Assembly: GCA_003116995.1 (NCBI GenBank)
Contig: BDSL01000001.1
Location: forward strand, 1,364,001-1,428,000
Length of the DNA stretch: 64,000 nt
From: Yamagishiella unicocca
Lineage: Eukaryota > Chlorophyta > Chlorophyceae > Chlamydomonadales > Volvocaceae
Reading direction: 5' to 3'
Of the stretch, positions 1 through 11,347 are shown in pieces (the first letter of the stretch is position 1; the number at the start of each line of letters is the position of its first letter). The position numbers and the translations under genes were made by a program. The notes under the pieces are model-generated. The model saw only the letters and a list, made by a program, of their open reading frames with translations. It was not told the origin of the DNA and did not search any database.

Positions 1-463
1 TGCGCACACGTGGAAATAATTATGGGTATAGGTGTCATGGTCCTTGGTAGTAATAACTGTATTTCATAGAGGGCCCCAGACCACACGTCACGCTCCTCCC
101 GTTTTGCACTATGCATTCCCAGCTCGCATTGGCCATCATTGGCTCCGTTCCCAGGGTCAGCACGGGATTATCGCTTTCTGTACCCTCCGTGCAAAACCTG
201 ATCTTTTGTTTGCGGTGAAAGGCTGACGGGCGTAATGGGCGGCAAACTGGTGGTTCTTCCTGCAAACTCTGCATAAACAGTCCGATCGATGATCAGCAAG
301 GACACCGACAGGGACACCTAGCTATCACATGCACGCACGTGGCTTGGGGCCCCAACCCATGAAGCTCTAAATCCCGTTCGTTCCCCATCCCGGCACACAA
401 CGACTGGCGGTTGCGAGCGCCTCGCTCGATCCCTGTGTTGGCCTCCTTACTTTGGACCCACAG

Positions 464-3400
464 GACACGTCCATTCCAACAGACCTCTTGTACGATGTTT
501 GGGTGCAAGCTTGCCTTCATGGTGGGGATATTAAAACATCCAACAGTTTGTATCATGGCAACACCGCCTACCTCGACGGTGGGTTCATTTACATGTCCGT
601 TGGTGGAGGCCCATGCGCCAAAGTACCGGGTTCAGGTGTGCGTCTGACCATCAACGACTCATCTTTCGTGGGCAACGAGGCCCTGGGGGCTGGAGGCGCC
701 ATCTGTGGGTTGAGACCCCGTACCACCGGCAACTTCAGCCTCCATATCCTCGTCTTTGGAAAGAGCAGATTCACTGACAACCGGGCTGGACAGAAAAGTA
801 ACTCAGCACTTGGCAGCGGTGTAGTGAGCGCGATGAGTGGCTTTGGTGGCTCAATTTTCATCCGTTCGGAGGCGGATTACTCGTGGAATGGAAGTGCAGT
901 TAGCGGTACTCGCCGCGACCATTGCTATCTTACAATAGTCGACGCTGCGTTCAGCGGCAATGAGGGCTCCCATGGAAGTGGCGGTGCTCTGATGATCGGA
1001 TCCTGTCAGGCAACGCTGTCCCGTTGCACGTTTATAAACAACGAAGCCACGCTCGACGGTGGAGCAATTGCTGTGTCCAACGGGTCACGTAAGTCAACTG
1101 GTGGGGTGTACATCTAGAAAACAAATATGTGCTGGGGTGTACATATGAGCATCGATTATGCATTAGTTACCCCCGTTTAGTTTTGCAATTAAGCATTACA
1201 GTGCGATGCTTACAGCCGGCTGCGGTAATTACCCTATTAGCATAATAAACCTTAGCCGGGCAGCTCCCCATGCTTATTCCTTCAGATGTTGAGGCATCTG
1301 GGGATGGGACAACCAGCCACCTGAATAAACCTGACATACACGCAATACCATCGGCGTCGTTTGCGCCTTACATATTGTGACATTTATTTGGCAAAGCGAG
1401 TAGTAGGAAGACGCTCATATGTGACCTAATACGCTGGCCTCTACCCTTGCTTGGCGCTTTAAATGTAGGCGATGTTTTCCCTTATTTAATTTACCCCCCT
1501 ATCCCTATTGTACGCTCACAGTTGCCCTGCGGCAATGCACATTGGAAAACAACACAGCGCTTTCTGGGAGCGGAGGCTCAGTGGCAATCTTCGGCTGCAG
1601 AATGTTGGGGGCGTTTGACAGCAGCATCTCTGGAAGCTCGGCATTTGGATTCGGTGGAGGGATCTTTGCAGACGGCTGTAAAGATCTTGCTATTGGCAAT
1701 ACCAGTCTGGCGCGCAACATAGCCCAGTGGGGCTCGGGAGGATCTCTCTATGCGTCTGACTGCTCCAAGCTTGTTGTCACGGAGGTCAACGTAACCGATA
1801 GTGTCGCTAGCTACGCTGGCGGTGGTGGAGTAGCTATGTCTGGTTGCGATGAGGCTCTGCTCGAAAGTGTCGTCATCACCAGGAACACGGCTGCACGGGG
1901 CGGCGGTTTGCAGCTCTCTTCATCAACCCCAATACCTCAACAGCTTTCGATTGATGACAATGTCATGGCGAAGTCAACCTACTCTTCTGTGGCACTGCTA
2001 AATGTCCGCCTCGATGGCAACTGGGCTGATATCCCTTCTGCACAGCAAGAACAGGAACAGAGTCGTAGCGGGTTCGGAATCAGCAACATAGGGCGCCCAT
2101 ACTTCGGATATGGAGGTGGAATGCTTGCGTATGATGGTGTTATCGTTTTCATGAGCCGCAGTCAGTTGCATGGCAACAATGCACCATTGGGATCTGCGCT
2201 GGCCTCACTCCAGACCTGCACGGTTGCTGAGGTCTCGGTGATCCTTAGCGGCTCCGAGCCCCTGGCGGCTATCCTTGATGAACAGGAACAGGTACGGCCG
2301 TGACAGGAAGACGTGGCCAATAAGAGCTCTGCTGCGTGGGTTTAATTGGGGACTGGTATATCGCGACATCCTGCTAACCTTAATAGGCGATTGGTTCTTT
2401 TGCTTTTGTGCGCTGCATCGGCATGTATTTTGTGCGCTGCATCGGCATGTATTTTGTGCGCTGCATCGGCATGTATTTTGTGCGCTGCATCGGCATGTAT
2501 TTTGTGCGCTGCATCGGCATGTATTTTGTGCGCTGCATCGGCATGTTTGAATTATGGCGGTGTTGTCGCACGTGCAGGAACCAGGGCAGCATTTGGTGTT
2601 TGTATCCGGTGAACTTCCCATCATAATTGAATACTCACCCAACAACAACTTTAGAGCTCTGTTAGCGAAAGATTGGGGCCAACCTTTCAAGTTGGCTCGC
2701 TGCTCTGGGTTTGTGATGGCGAGTACGTCCGTTCTGGCACTGCCGGAGCCTGCAGAGGTCTCAGCAGTGCCCCTGTGGTTTTTGGACTACAGTTTGTCTG
2801 CACTCGATGTCAAGTGCCCATCATATCATCCAAAAGGTGATCTCAAAATCAGGGTATAGTATAGCAGTATAACAAAGTATAGGGAGTTTGCAAGCAAGAC
2901 ATTTATAGCTGGCGATAGCTGGCCTACTTGGACGGGCCTGCTCTGACGGGGCTTATCCCATTCATGTTACCACGGTCGGCCGCCTTTTATACTCCATGTT
3001 ACAATGTCATTGAGACCAATACTGAGCCGTACTGTTCACAATATAACGGTCACCAGTCCGATGTGTATTGGGTGCACGGCCACCGTTTGCTACTTACAGT
3101 TCTAGCTTTCAATACGTCCCAGCATACCTCCCAAGGATAGCTAGCGATAGCTCGCGGATAGCTCGCTCAAGGATAGCATCCACGTTTAACTTTGCGTACT
3201 TGCCGCCCCATTCTTCCAACGTAGAACCGCCAATGCATGAGAACGGAGCCAACGCCTCTACTTGGCGATGGCATTCCACGCACCTTCGGACGGCCCTAAA
3301 GCATTGTGTCGTGCAAGATAACTCAAGTGCTACTATTCCATCTCTTCTCGAGACACCGCCCAGGTTGCAAAGGCTAGTAACAGCCCCTTGTGACCTCCAG

Positions 3401-6400
3401 GTGCCCCCCCCTACTGTGGGCGACCTCACAAATAGCTCTCAGGCTGCTGTAGGTTCCCTAAGTTTGGCGTCTACCACTGCTGCATGTATTTCTCAACAGC
3501 AAGGTTTGCAGATAAAGGCTGGTGAGACGTTTGCACTCGAGACCCAGCTGCGTGATATCCACGACCAGGCGGTGTCAACAGGTTAGCATGATATATAGTG
3601 CCCTAGCTCGCTCGCTGCTGGCTGCTTTTCTACTTTTAACTCTTGACGTGTTTGGTTTTGTTCCCTAATGCGCTCGCAGTCATTGATGCCTTTGTGGCTT
3701 CTATATCTGTTTGTGCAGTCCTGCCGAAGTCCTACCCAGCAGCCGCAACGACATTTGCTGCTGCCTCCAGTTCTGGTACCTTCCCTGTCAGCTGTACACC
3801 TGGAGTCACTAGTTGCGCCACTTGGTGCTCTCCTACAGTGTTAAGCCAGGTGTTTGGCAACAAAACACATGGTGCGGACATGTTCCCCACTGCAAGCAGC
3901 CCCAGCATGAAATCCCTGGCTGCACCCCTGCTGTTCCTCGACCCCCAGCCACTGTCCACCGGAGGCTCAAAAGGCAGCCTTAGTGTAGGTGTTTCTTCCA
4001 AAGGCCTAGCCACCTGGCCCAGCCTTCAGGTCCGTGGATGGCCTGGCGACTACATCTTCATAATTACGATCACAGGGCAATATGAGGTGTGTTGTCGCAA
4101 ATCACAAATAAAGGACAACTGATCTGGCCTGATGGTGCTTACATGCCTAGTGCTGATGGGATGGGCGGTTTTCACCATTGTATGAACGATCCATGTATGT
4201 CATCCTTATTTGCATTCTGCGCGGGACTTAGTAGTCGAGGCACATGTGCCGCTTCCTGCACGCCCTTCTATAGCTTTGTTACTAATGCAGACAAGTGAAT
4301 AGATAGCCAATCCCCGAAACCTTTATTTATGGCGCAAAACATGGATGGTGTTATGCTGACTGCTGTGAAAGTGCACAGAATGGGCACAAACCTGCATGCA
4401 TGTACGTACCCCAAGTGCAAGGATGGGCTTCAACCCTGTGGGAGTTTGCAGCAAGGATGCAGAAACCAGATTATTATGAGCGCGGTCGTTACAATCGGGG
4501 ACAACCTGGGACAACCTGCAAGCAGGTCATGCACGGAGCGACACCCCTACCCTCCCAACCCGACAACAGCGCGCAAGGCGCTGTCTTTAGTACCACACCA
4601 GCATGTCGAAGCTAGGTCCAACACCCGCCAAAGCCACACCGGCCACAAGTCCGGGCATGAAGACCCAATCACTACACCACGCACGTGCCCATCCATAGAC
4701 TGCCTTATGTGCGGCCAATCACCGCATGTGACCGACCCTTGGTCAGTCGGCCCCCCAAAAACAAAGCCATACTTTTAAATTCCCCAAAGCTTAATCGATA
4801 GCTAGCCCCAGGTGCAAAATGGTCCAAACGCGATAGCAATTACGATTCTATAGCTCAGCGAATAAACACTCTGTACAGCTCACAAACACCGTGGACCGGT
4901 GTGCGTCCTCTCTCTTGATTCGTGATTCACCAAGCACAATCGATAGCCCCAGGTGGAAAATGGTCCAAACACGATGAAATCGCCCATCCATAGCTTGGTT
5001 GTTCGTGGGTCAGCGCAATCAATAGCCCAAGATACAAAATATTCCAAACGCGATAGCGATATATAGCCGATCCATACCTTCTTTTCGTGCGTCCGTCGCC
5101 CGAAAATTTGTGGTCAGTCGCCCGAAAATGCAGTTGCGCGATTCCCCATGTGCAAGCGATAACCCAAGGTGCGAAATGGTCATAACGCGATCGCAATTGT
5201 GATTCGATATTTTCTTCTCGTGGGTCAGCCGTGCACAGTTAACAGAATAAGTACGTCCGCTACCTTGCACATCCACGTCACTGACTTGCCTTAACGGCGC
5301 CATTGCGGCCTCATCACTTCCTTGATTCGCGTTCCTTTTCCTGCACTACCCGCCTGATATCCTCGTATGTGACCCATGCTCGTGATGTTCCTCCGCCCCC
5401 TGCCACGGCCCTTTACCTATAGGACCGATCTAGAAGCAGCATCACTACTACCCAAGTCATTGTTCACTATTAATCCTTATTCGTGATTCCTTATCTCAAA
5501 TGACTTGTTCGGTTGACACAATCTGTTGACACCCTTGCTCTAGGTATTGCCATTGGTGGTTTCATTCCAAGTAATTCCATGCTCGGCGGGTGCCTATCTG
5601 GATGTTAGCGCCTCTGGCTTGTCATCAACTGCCGTGCCAGGACTGGCTTCTATAATGGCCACGTGCCGTCAATGCAAGATGCGGCAAGTCGGACTCCTGG
5701 ACGACCCTCGGCCAATGCTGGCCTCAACAGACCTGCAGCAGACTAACTACCTGTCATACGTCGACAACATGACACACACAGCATCTGCGCTTTGTGATAG
5801 CTGCCCGAGCCATGGTATTTGCCCAGGTGGATCAATATTGGTGCCAATGGTCGGCTACTGGCATTCGTCACACAACTCTGATCAGATGCATCGCTGCCCC
5901 AATCTGGCTGCCTGCAGCTACTCCGGCCGGGCAGTTAGTGACAGCATCAATAGCAGCAGTACAGTCCAGTCTTTGATTGGACTTGGATACACAGATTTAC
6001 GGACCCACCAGCTAGCAGAGTGCCAGGCCACTTGGCACAACACCAGCGGTGAAGCTGGATATGAGGGACACACTGCAGCCCTTGGAGCACAGCCAGTGTG
6101 CTTCTTGTCGGGTGTTGCATCAACAGATCCGTTATCGTACGTGCAGCAGCAGTGTGCCACAGGCTATAAAGGCAATTTGTGTGCCACATGCCAGCCAGGG
6201 TTCACGATTGATGCGCTGTTTCAGTGCAATCCCTGCCCTCAATTGGCACGGACCATTGGTCTGGGCATCCTGTCTTTCTCAGCGAGTGTGGCACTCATCC
6301 TATATACTACTGTTACGAATCTAGGCAAGGCAGTGGCCAATCCGGAGGACAGCACATCTGCAGAACTTGGCGATGTTTTAAAGGCCCTGATCATCCACAT

Positions 6401-9400
6401 ACAGTTATTCATCATCGTGACACGTCTGCCCATCGATTATCCAAGTATGATCCGAACCCTTTCTGGTTTACTCAGTGCAGTGACAGGAGTGGAAACCTAC
6501 ATGGCTTACAGTACTGGATGCGTACTGGCACACTCAGATAGCGCCAGCCAGGCTCGAGCACAATTATTGGGGGCGCTGATGACTCCCTGTCTGGTCATGG
6601 CCATCGCAATGTCTATCTGGGCCCTCAGGTGAAAATTGCGGGGGCTGGGACTCCATACATCTGCGTTCATTACCTGGATACATTCTTACTTCAAAATTAC
6701 ATTTTCGTGTTCATGTAATTTTACACCATTATTTATAAACAAGTTTGTTTTTGTCGGTATTTTCAACCATGAAAGGAACATTCTTGTGTGTAAAAAGGAT
6801 GTTGGTTGATTATTAGCTTTAACTTCCTGGATATAGCAGGTGTCCTGCTTTAGTATCTTTATCCATACCAATTTTGCCGTATGAGTATGCCACAGTGACA
6901 ATGAATACCAGCCGTCAAACAAATCCATCCATCCGCTCCCAGCACATTACGTATGCTATGCTCTGCTGCATGTATGTGTACATGCAGGTATTATCTTTTC
7001 CGTGGGGCCAATGGGCCGATTTTGCGGCGCAGTACTGGCCTGGATTCCCGGCACAGCAAACACTCCAACGGCCCGGTTGATGCTGGCAGGAAGGATTGTG
7101 ATATTGCAAGTGACGCGGGGAACAGCAGCTATGGATATGCAGCTGATTCCATAACCAAGTGGGCAACACCACCAACAACAGCCTCTGATTTGGGTGGGCA
7201 ACAGACCTCCACAGGAATGCCTTCTACACCAATGACTACTACCACACAAGCAAGATGCCTGTTGCGGTCGTCTGTCAACCAGGCCGAAGAAGCATTTGAG
7301 GTATCCCAGCCAACCCTGAATCATGATGGCTCTAGGATGCTGCCAACATTCAACCCCATCCTGGCCAGCCAATTGAGTCGCTTTCCAAGAAGGTCAAAGC
7401 CTGGAAATCTATGGCGACTTGAAACCGCCCGTACAACAGTATCTGTTGTTGCCCGCAAAGTGTTGACTCCAAGCAACTCAGGCATCTTCTACGTAGACCA
7501 GACTCGAAGTATCGTTCAACAGTTAAGCCTCGTAGCCCTAGTAGGTGTGTTTGTTCTGTACCCATCATGGGCTGCAGCGGCCCTGAGCATCTTTGCTTGC
7601 ATCAGGATCGATGATGGAAAAGGGCTGGTCCCCGAGTTTCAGAAGGTGGGCCATGAGTTGCGTTAGGGGTACATATTGGCTATAAGGATGTCCAATGTTC
7701 CTGTATAGATGCTAAAGGAAGGGAAAATTGTGCATGGGGTACACTTTTCCATCCAAACGGTCTCCATATCACTGAAACGGCCTGAACACTGCCATCCATG
7801 CCTTAGTGTCCTGCCATCGACCTGCCTGTATGTGTCCGGGTTGTTTTATTTGTCACATGGAACGACGCATTAGGTACACACCAAAGCTTACAACCACGAC
7901 CCAGTTCCAATATAGGGTGGTAAAAATGCTTGTCATAGTGGACTTCATAGACTTCATAACTCGAAGTGTAGAAACTTGGGCGCATCACCTAAAGCTGAAA
8001 AAGTCAAAGGAGGTAATGAGAACCGACGGCTCCTAAAAGGCAAACCACACGGATGCCTCAACCGAGAGCCCAGAGGGAGCAGCAAGCACCACACCAGCCG
8101 AGGTTGCGCTGATGGCTCCTTGCATGCGGCACTTGCATTCAAGCAGACTCTGAAGTGAGAGATAGCAGCACACCTTCCCCCTTAAGGTCCCTGCCCGTGA
8201 ACGGGCCGACACCCAATAGGAGATGTGAAATACGTATGGTAGGCATTACCATCGACAAGCAGAGGTCGACATCACAGGCAGCCTCCTTAATTAACGACAG
8301 ATCTGCGACACATCCGAGTGGCTGAGTCATGGCACAGCTTTCACCTGCAATTGGGAACCTCTTCAGGCTGCAACGCTATGTAGCTTTGCAGGATTTGTGT
8401 AGGCTATATACTTGCACCAGTTGCGGCATGCACCAGAGACGATGAGGCTGTGTCCACTGGCATGTCAGCAGGCACGCCGCAAAGTGATAGGGAGCTGATG
8501 AGACCACAATGCCAAACATGGTCCCTCACCTTGCTATCTCTGCAGGCGACATGGCATTATGGGTATTGGGTGCGGAATATGAACACAGAATGTTATCAAG
8601 GCCAACATCTGGCCATGTACGTGCCAATTGGTATTTTGGCTGTGCTCCTGGTGTGTCTACTGCCACCACTTGTTTCCTTCCTGCTGGTGTGGAGGGTGCG
8701 GCATCAGCTGAGTGAGCGTCAGACCCAGAAGATTTATGGCTTTTTGTACAGCCGGTACAGGTAGGCAGTCGCTCCATTTGAGACTGTTGCCACTGCTGCT
8801 GCGTGCTGTGCATGTCGCTCGTACCTAGCTAGCTTGCTCTATAACTCATATAAATTGGAACTGACTATTGTTACCCTGCCTGCTGCAGGCCACGCTACTT
8901 CTTCTGGGAAAGTGTGATGCAGCTGCAGACGCTTGCACTGGTTGCAGTTGACGTGTTTGGTCCTGGGTTGGTTGTATGGTCAAAAGCGTTACTGCTTCAA
9001 GCGGTCCTGGCTCTCATCGCCTTCACTAACACAATGTGCAGCCCTGTGCGGACACATGTTTTGATGCTGCTAGATTGTGCTTCCCAGCTGGTGCTCATCT
9101 TGACCATCACATTGAGCCTATACTTTGTGGGTGATGCAGCTATCGCTAAAGAAGCACCTGGGGTAAGTTTGCAACACACCTGAATTACAACACTTGGCTG
9201 ATTTGCGATTTTATCCTGCCTTGCTTGCCAAGCCTTGCTTGCAAATTTTGTCCCCGCCCTGCACTTGTTCACAGAGCCACACATATTGAACTTCCTTTCC
9301 GCTCCCATGTACGCCGCCTGTAGACAGCATTGGGGGTTACTATCATATTCATCAATCTCGGCTACATGTCCACGTTTTTGGTCCTGGTCTTCTGGAGAGC

Positions 9401-9788
9401 AGTTTTTGGCAAAGTCCAGCAATGGGCGAGTCATGTCTCTCAGATGCTGCGTCTACATGTGTATCCAAGAAAGGCCAAGTGTGAGCCTTCCATGAAAGGG
9501 TTCACTGATGCTGGTGCACTGAAGGAGGTGTCCAAGATGGACCTGAGTGGGTACACAGGTGGAATGCTTGTGGAGTTGACACCTGATGTCAGCCGCCGTG
9601 CTGGATTAGCGATGCCCCTGCCAGAGGTGGCGGTGTTGCTAAGTGCCATGCCATCTGTTGAGGAAACAACAAGACACCTGGCAATTGGCAATGAGGTCCG
9701 TGTTGTGGAGGATGGTATTGACAACACTCACAGTAGTCCTCCATTTGCTTCAGCAGGTGCCACTGGCTACAAGTTGCTTTCACGCTAG
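464..9788 (+). CDS. Beta-helix (Pmp-like) repeat protein with Cys-rich module and multi-pass membrane C-terminus, 5' end unresolved
   Basis: Exons that join in phase: 464-1088, 1522-2291, 2578-2836, about 3123-3581, 3680-4086, 5544-6628, 6988-7645, 8546-8760, 8889-9162 and 9324-9788 (TAG), about 1740 codons. No convincing ATG is seen at the left, so the first exon shown is probably internal. The N-terminal part holds about eleven repeats of the type FxxNxA...GGxI (for example FINNEATLDGGAI, LENNTALSGSGGS, TRNTAARGGGL), as in polymorphic outer-membrane and right-handed beta-helix folds. A Cys-rich stretch follows (CDSCPSHGICPGG, CATCQPGF, CNPCP; about 5660-6235), then about eight hydrophobic spans from 6240 onward (for example VALILYTTV, IGILAVLLVCLLPPLV, VLILTITLSLYFV, TIIFINLGYMSTFLVLVFW). 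The tail after the last span is soluble. Inferred: a surface or plasma-membrane protein with an extracellular beta-helix and a membrane domain resembling algal GCC2/GCC3-TRP-like proteins; ligand and role unknown. TGTAA signals lie at 10484 and 10738. The least certain junction is intron 2837-3122. Confidence 0.75.
2407..2548. repeat. 24-bp minisatellite, six copies, in an intron
   Basis: Six head-to-tail copies of a 24-base unit beginning TGTGCGCTGCATCGGC; the first five are identical and the last has lost two bases (CATGTTT in place of CATGTATTT). The array sits in the 2292-2577 intron of the beta-helix gene. Because 24 is a multiple of three and the unit has no stop in several frames, it makes spurious open frames on both strands. 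The spliced model skips it. Confidence 0.95.
4793..5205. repeat. Diverged repeat of about 50 bp, four copies, in a long intron
   Basis: Four related segments at about 4793-4850, 4937-4980, 5016-5062 and 5152-5205 share the pattern AATCGATAGCCCCAGG followed by TGCAAAATGGTCCAAACGCG, with many substitutions. A second shared phrase, TCGTGGGTCAGC, occurs near 5003 and 5217. They lie in the 1.46-kb intron 4087-5543 of the beta-helix gene, which shows no coding match otherwise. Confidence 0.8.
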
Positions 9789-11347
9789 AGTGTCAGAGCA
9801 CCTGAGGTTTATCTGTCTAATGGCGTTCCAGCCTCTCAGCACTAATGAATGTCGCAACCGTCAATTAGCGATAAGCATGGAGACATGCTAGCTTCACTGT
9901 AGCCTTTGCATATTTGCCTGGTTTAGAGTGGTTCACATATACTGAGAAATAAATGACAGGCAACCAGCCATATGTGACGGGCAGGATTACTAACTTGCAG
10001 TGAAAGCACTTGCTGCTATTTTGGACAGAGGACTTCCTTTTCATAGCATTACCGGTATTCAATCCTCGGGTCCATTGCTATAATTATCGCTGTGCTATGG
10101 CAAGCAGCGAACACCTTTCATTGCCATCTGTATCCTCATGCATGGTTATCACATATCTGAGGGTAGAAATTACTAAAGATGTGAAACGCGCGCCCCATCT
10201 ACGATTCTGATTATGCTGGTATTAACCTGGATGCGTACCTTACTTGCACCTCCTTGGCATGGGAACCTTTGTCGATGCTCTTGATTGGTGAAATGCCTGG
10301 GCAGGCAGGGGCACTGCTGGGTCGCAGGTGGCCTTTGCACGTGGCCTATGTAGCGGCGATTGATGGTGTACAGGTGTTGCAGGCAACCATGATGCTGAAC
10401 TTAATAAGGATGTGGATATCAAGTCGCGTCTGGGCTCATTACCTGCGGCAGGGTTAGCCTGGTGCTCGTTTCACGTTGTTGCATGTAAGTATGACAATAA
10501 TGCCGCCATTGCGGATTGCACAGCGATTGCTCCTCATTATCATAGGTCTCCAGCATGATATTTTAGGTGGTTGTGTTTACCCCTGTTAGCGTTTTCGGTC
10601 TCAAGCATGGTTCCACGGAGAAGCTGTGAAGTAGCTTAAGGTAGCTTGGAAGTAGCAGCGTGCTGCCAGCCTCTGCTGCCAAGAGGAGGGTCCTGAGCGC
10701 CTCATGTCAAGGCGTGGTGTTCCAGGTGTTCATTGCATGTAAATATTATCACGCCACACCCCATCCTTTTTAATGCCTCTCTGGCGGGCTACGAACGAGA
10801 GCTTAGGGTAGGGAGAGCTGTACCGGTCTGTCGGTGTCTGTTGTCTCAGAATCTCTAAAGCCAACGACTCCAACTGTAAACATGAAAAGTTTGTCATACC
10901 CCAAGTCTCAGTTTCGCGCCTCTACATTATTATCGACAGATACTCCTGTTCCTGTTCCACTCCTGTTCGCAGGCCAAGGCAGTTCATCGCAAATAAGCAA
11001 TTCAAGTAAAGGCGCATATGAACAAGATATTCAAGGACTTATCCATGCTGCTGCATTCTAGCCAGAGCGGATGATAGCCCTACAATCCTCCGTCCTCTCG
11101 TGTGTCGCTAGTGCGCATTCTTGCACGACAGGCTAAATGAACTTACATGCCTAAAAAAGGGGGAAATTGTGTTGTGGCTTTGGCAAAGCGTATACCAAAG
11201 ACAAGTCTTACCCGTCAAACTATTTAAGGACTTATCCAAGTCTCGTCCACTTTCTTCGTCGTTTGTGGTGCATATGTCCTTATGCACTACCATATATAGT
11301 TTTCTGTTTTATATATAATGCAGTTGCAACCAGTTCAGTGATTGGGA
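9789..11347. other. Intergenic spacer between beta-helix gene and ABCG gene
   Basis: No exon-like sequence is recognised. TGTAA poly(A)-type signals at about 10484 and 10738 could end the upstream transcript. The right-hand part, close to the ABCG start codon at 11348, presumably carries its promoter and 5' leader; no clear TATA box is assigned. Short open frames here have no recognisable domain. Confidence 0.6.

Noticed and set aside
1..463. Upstream start of the beta-helix gene in the first 463 bases
   Set aside because: Open frames here show no beta-helix pattern and no ATG in phase; likely intron or upstream region.
2205..2690. Open frames of 70-160 codons on both strands over the minisatellite
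   Set aside because: They are produced by the 24-bp repeat; exon phases on either side join without it.
3138..3180. GGATAGCTCGC short repeats as a possible mobile-element end
   Set aside because: Only a few imperfect units, at or near a splice junction, with no flanking duplication.
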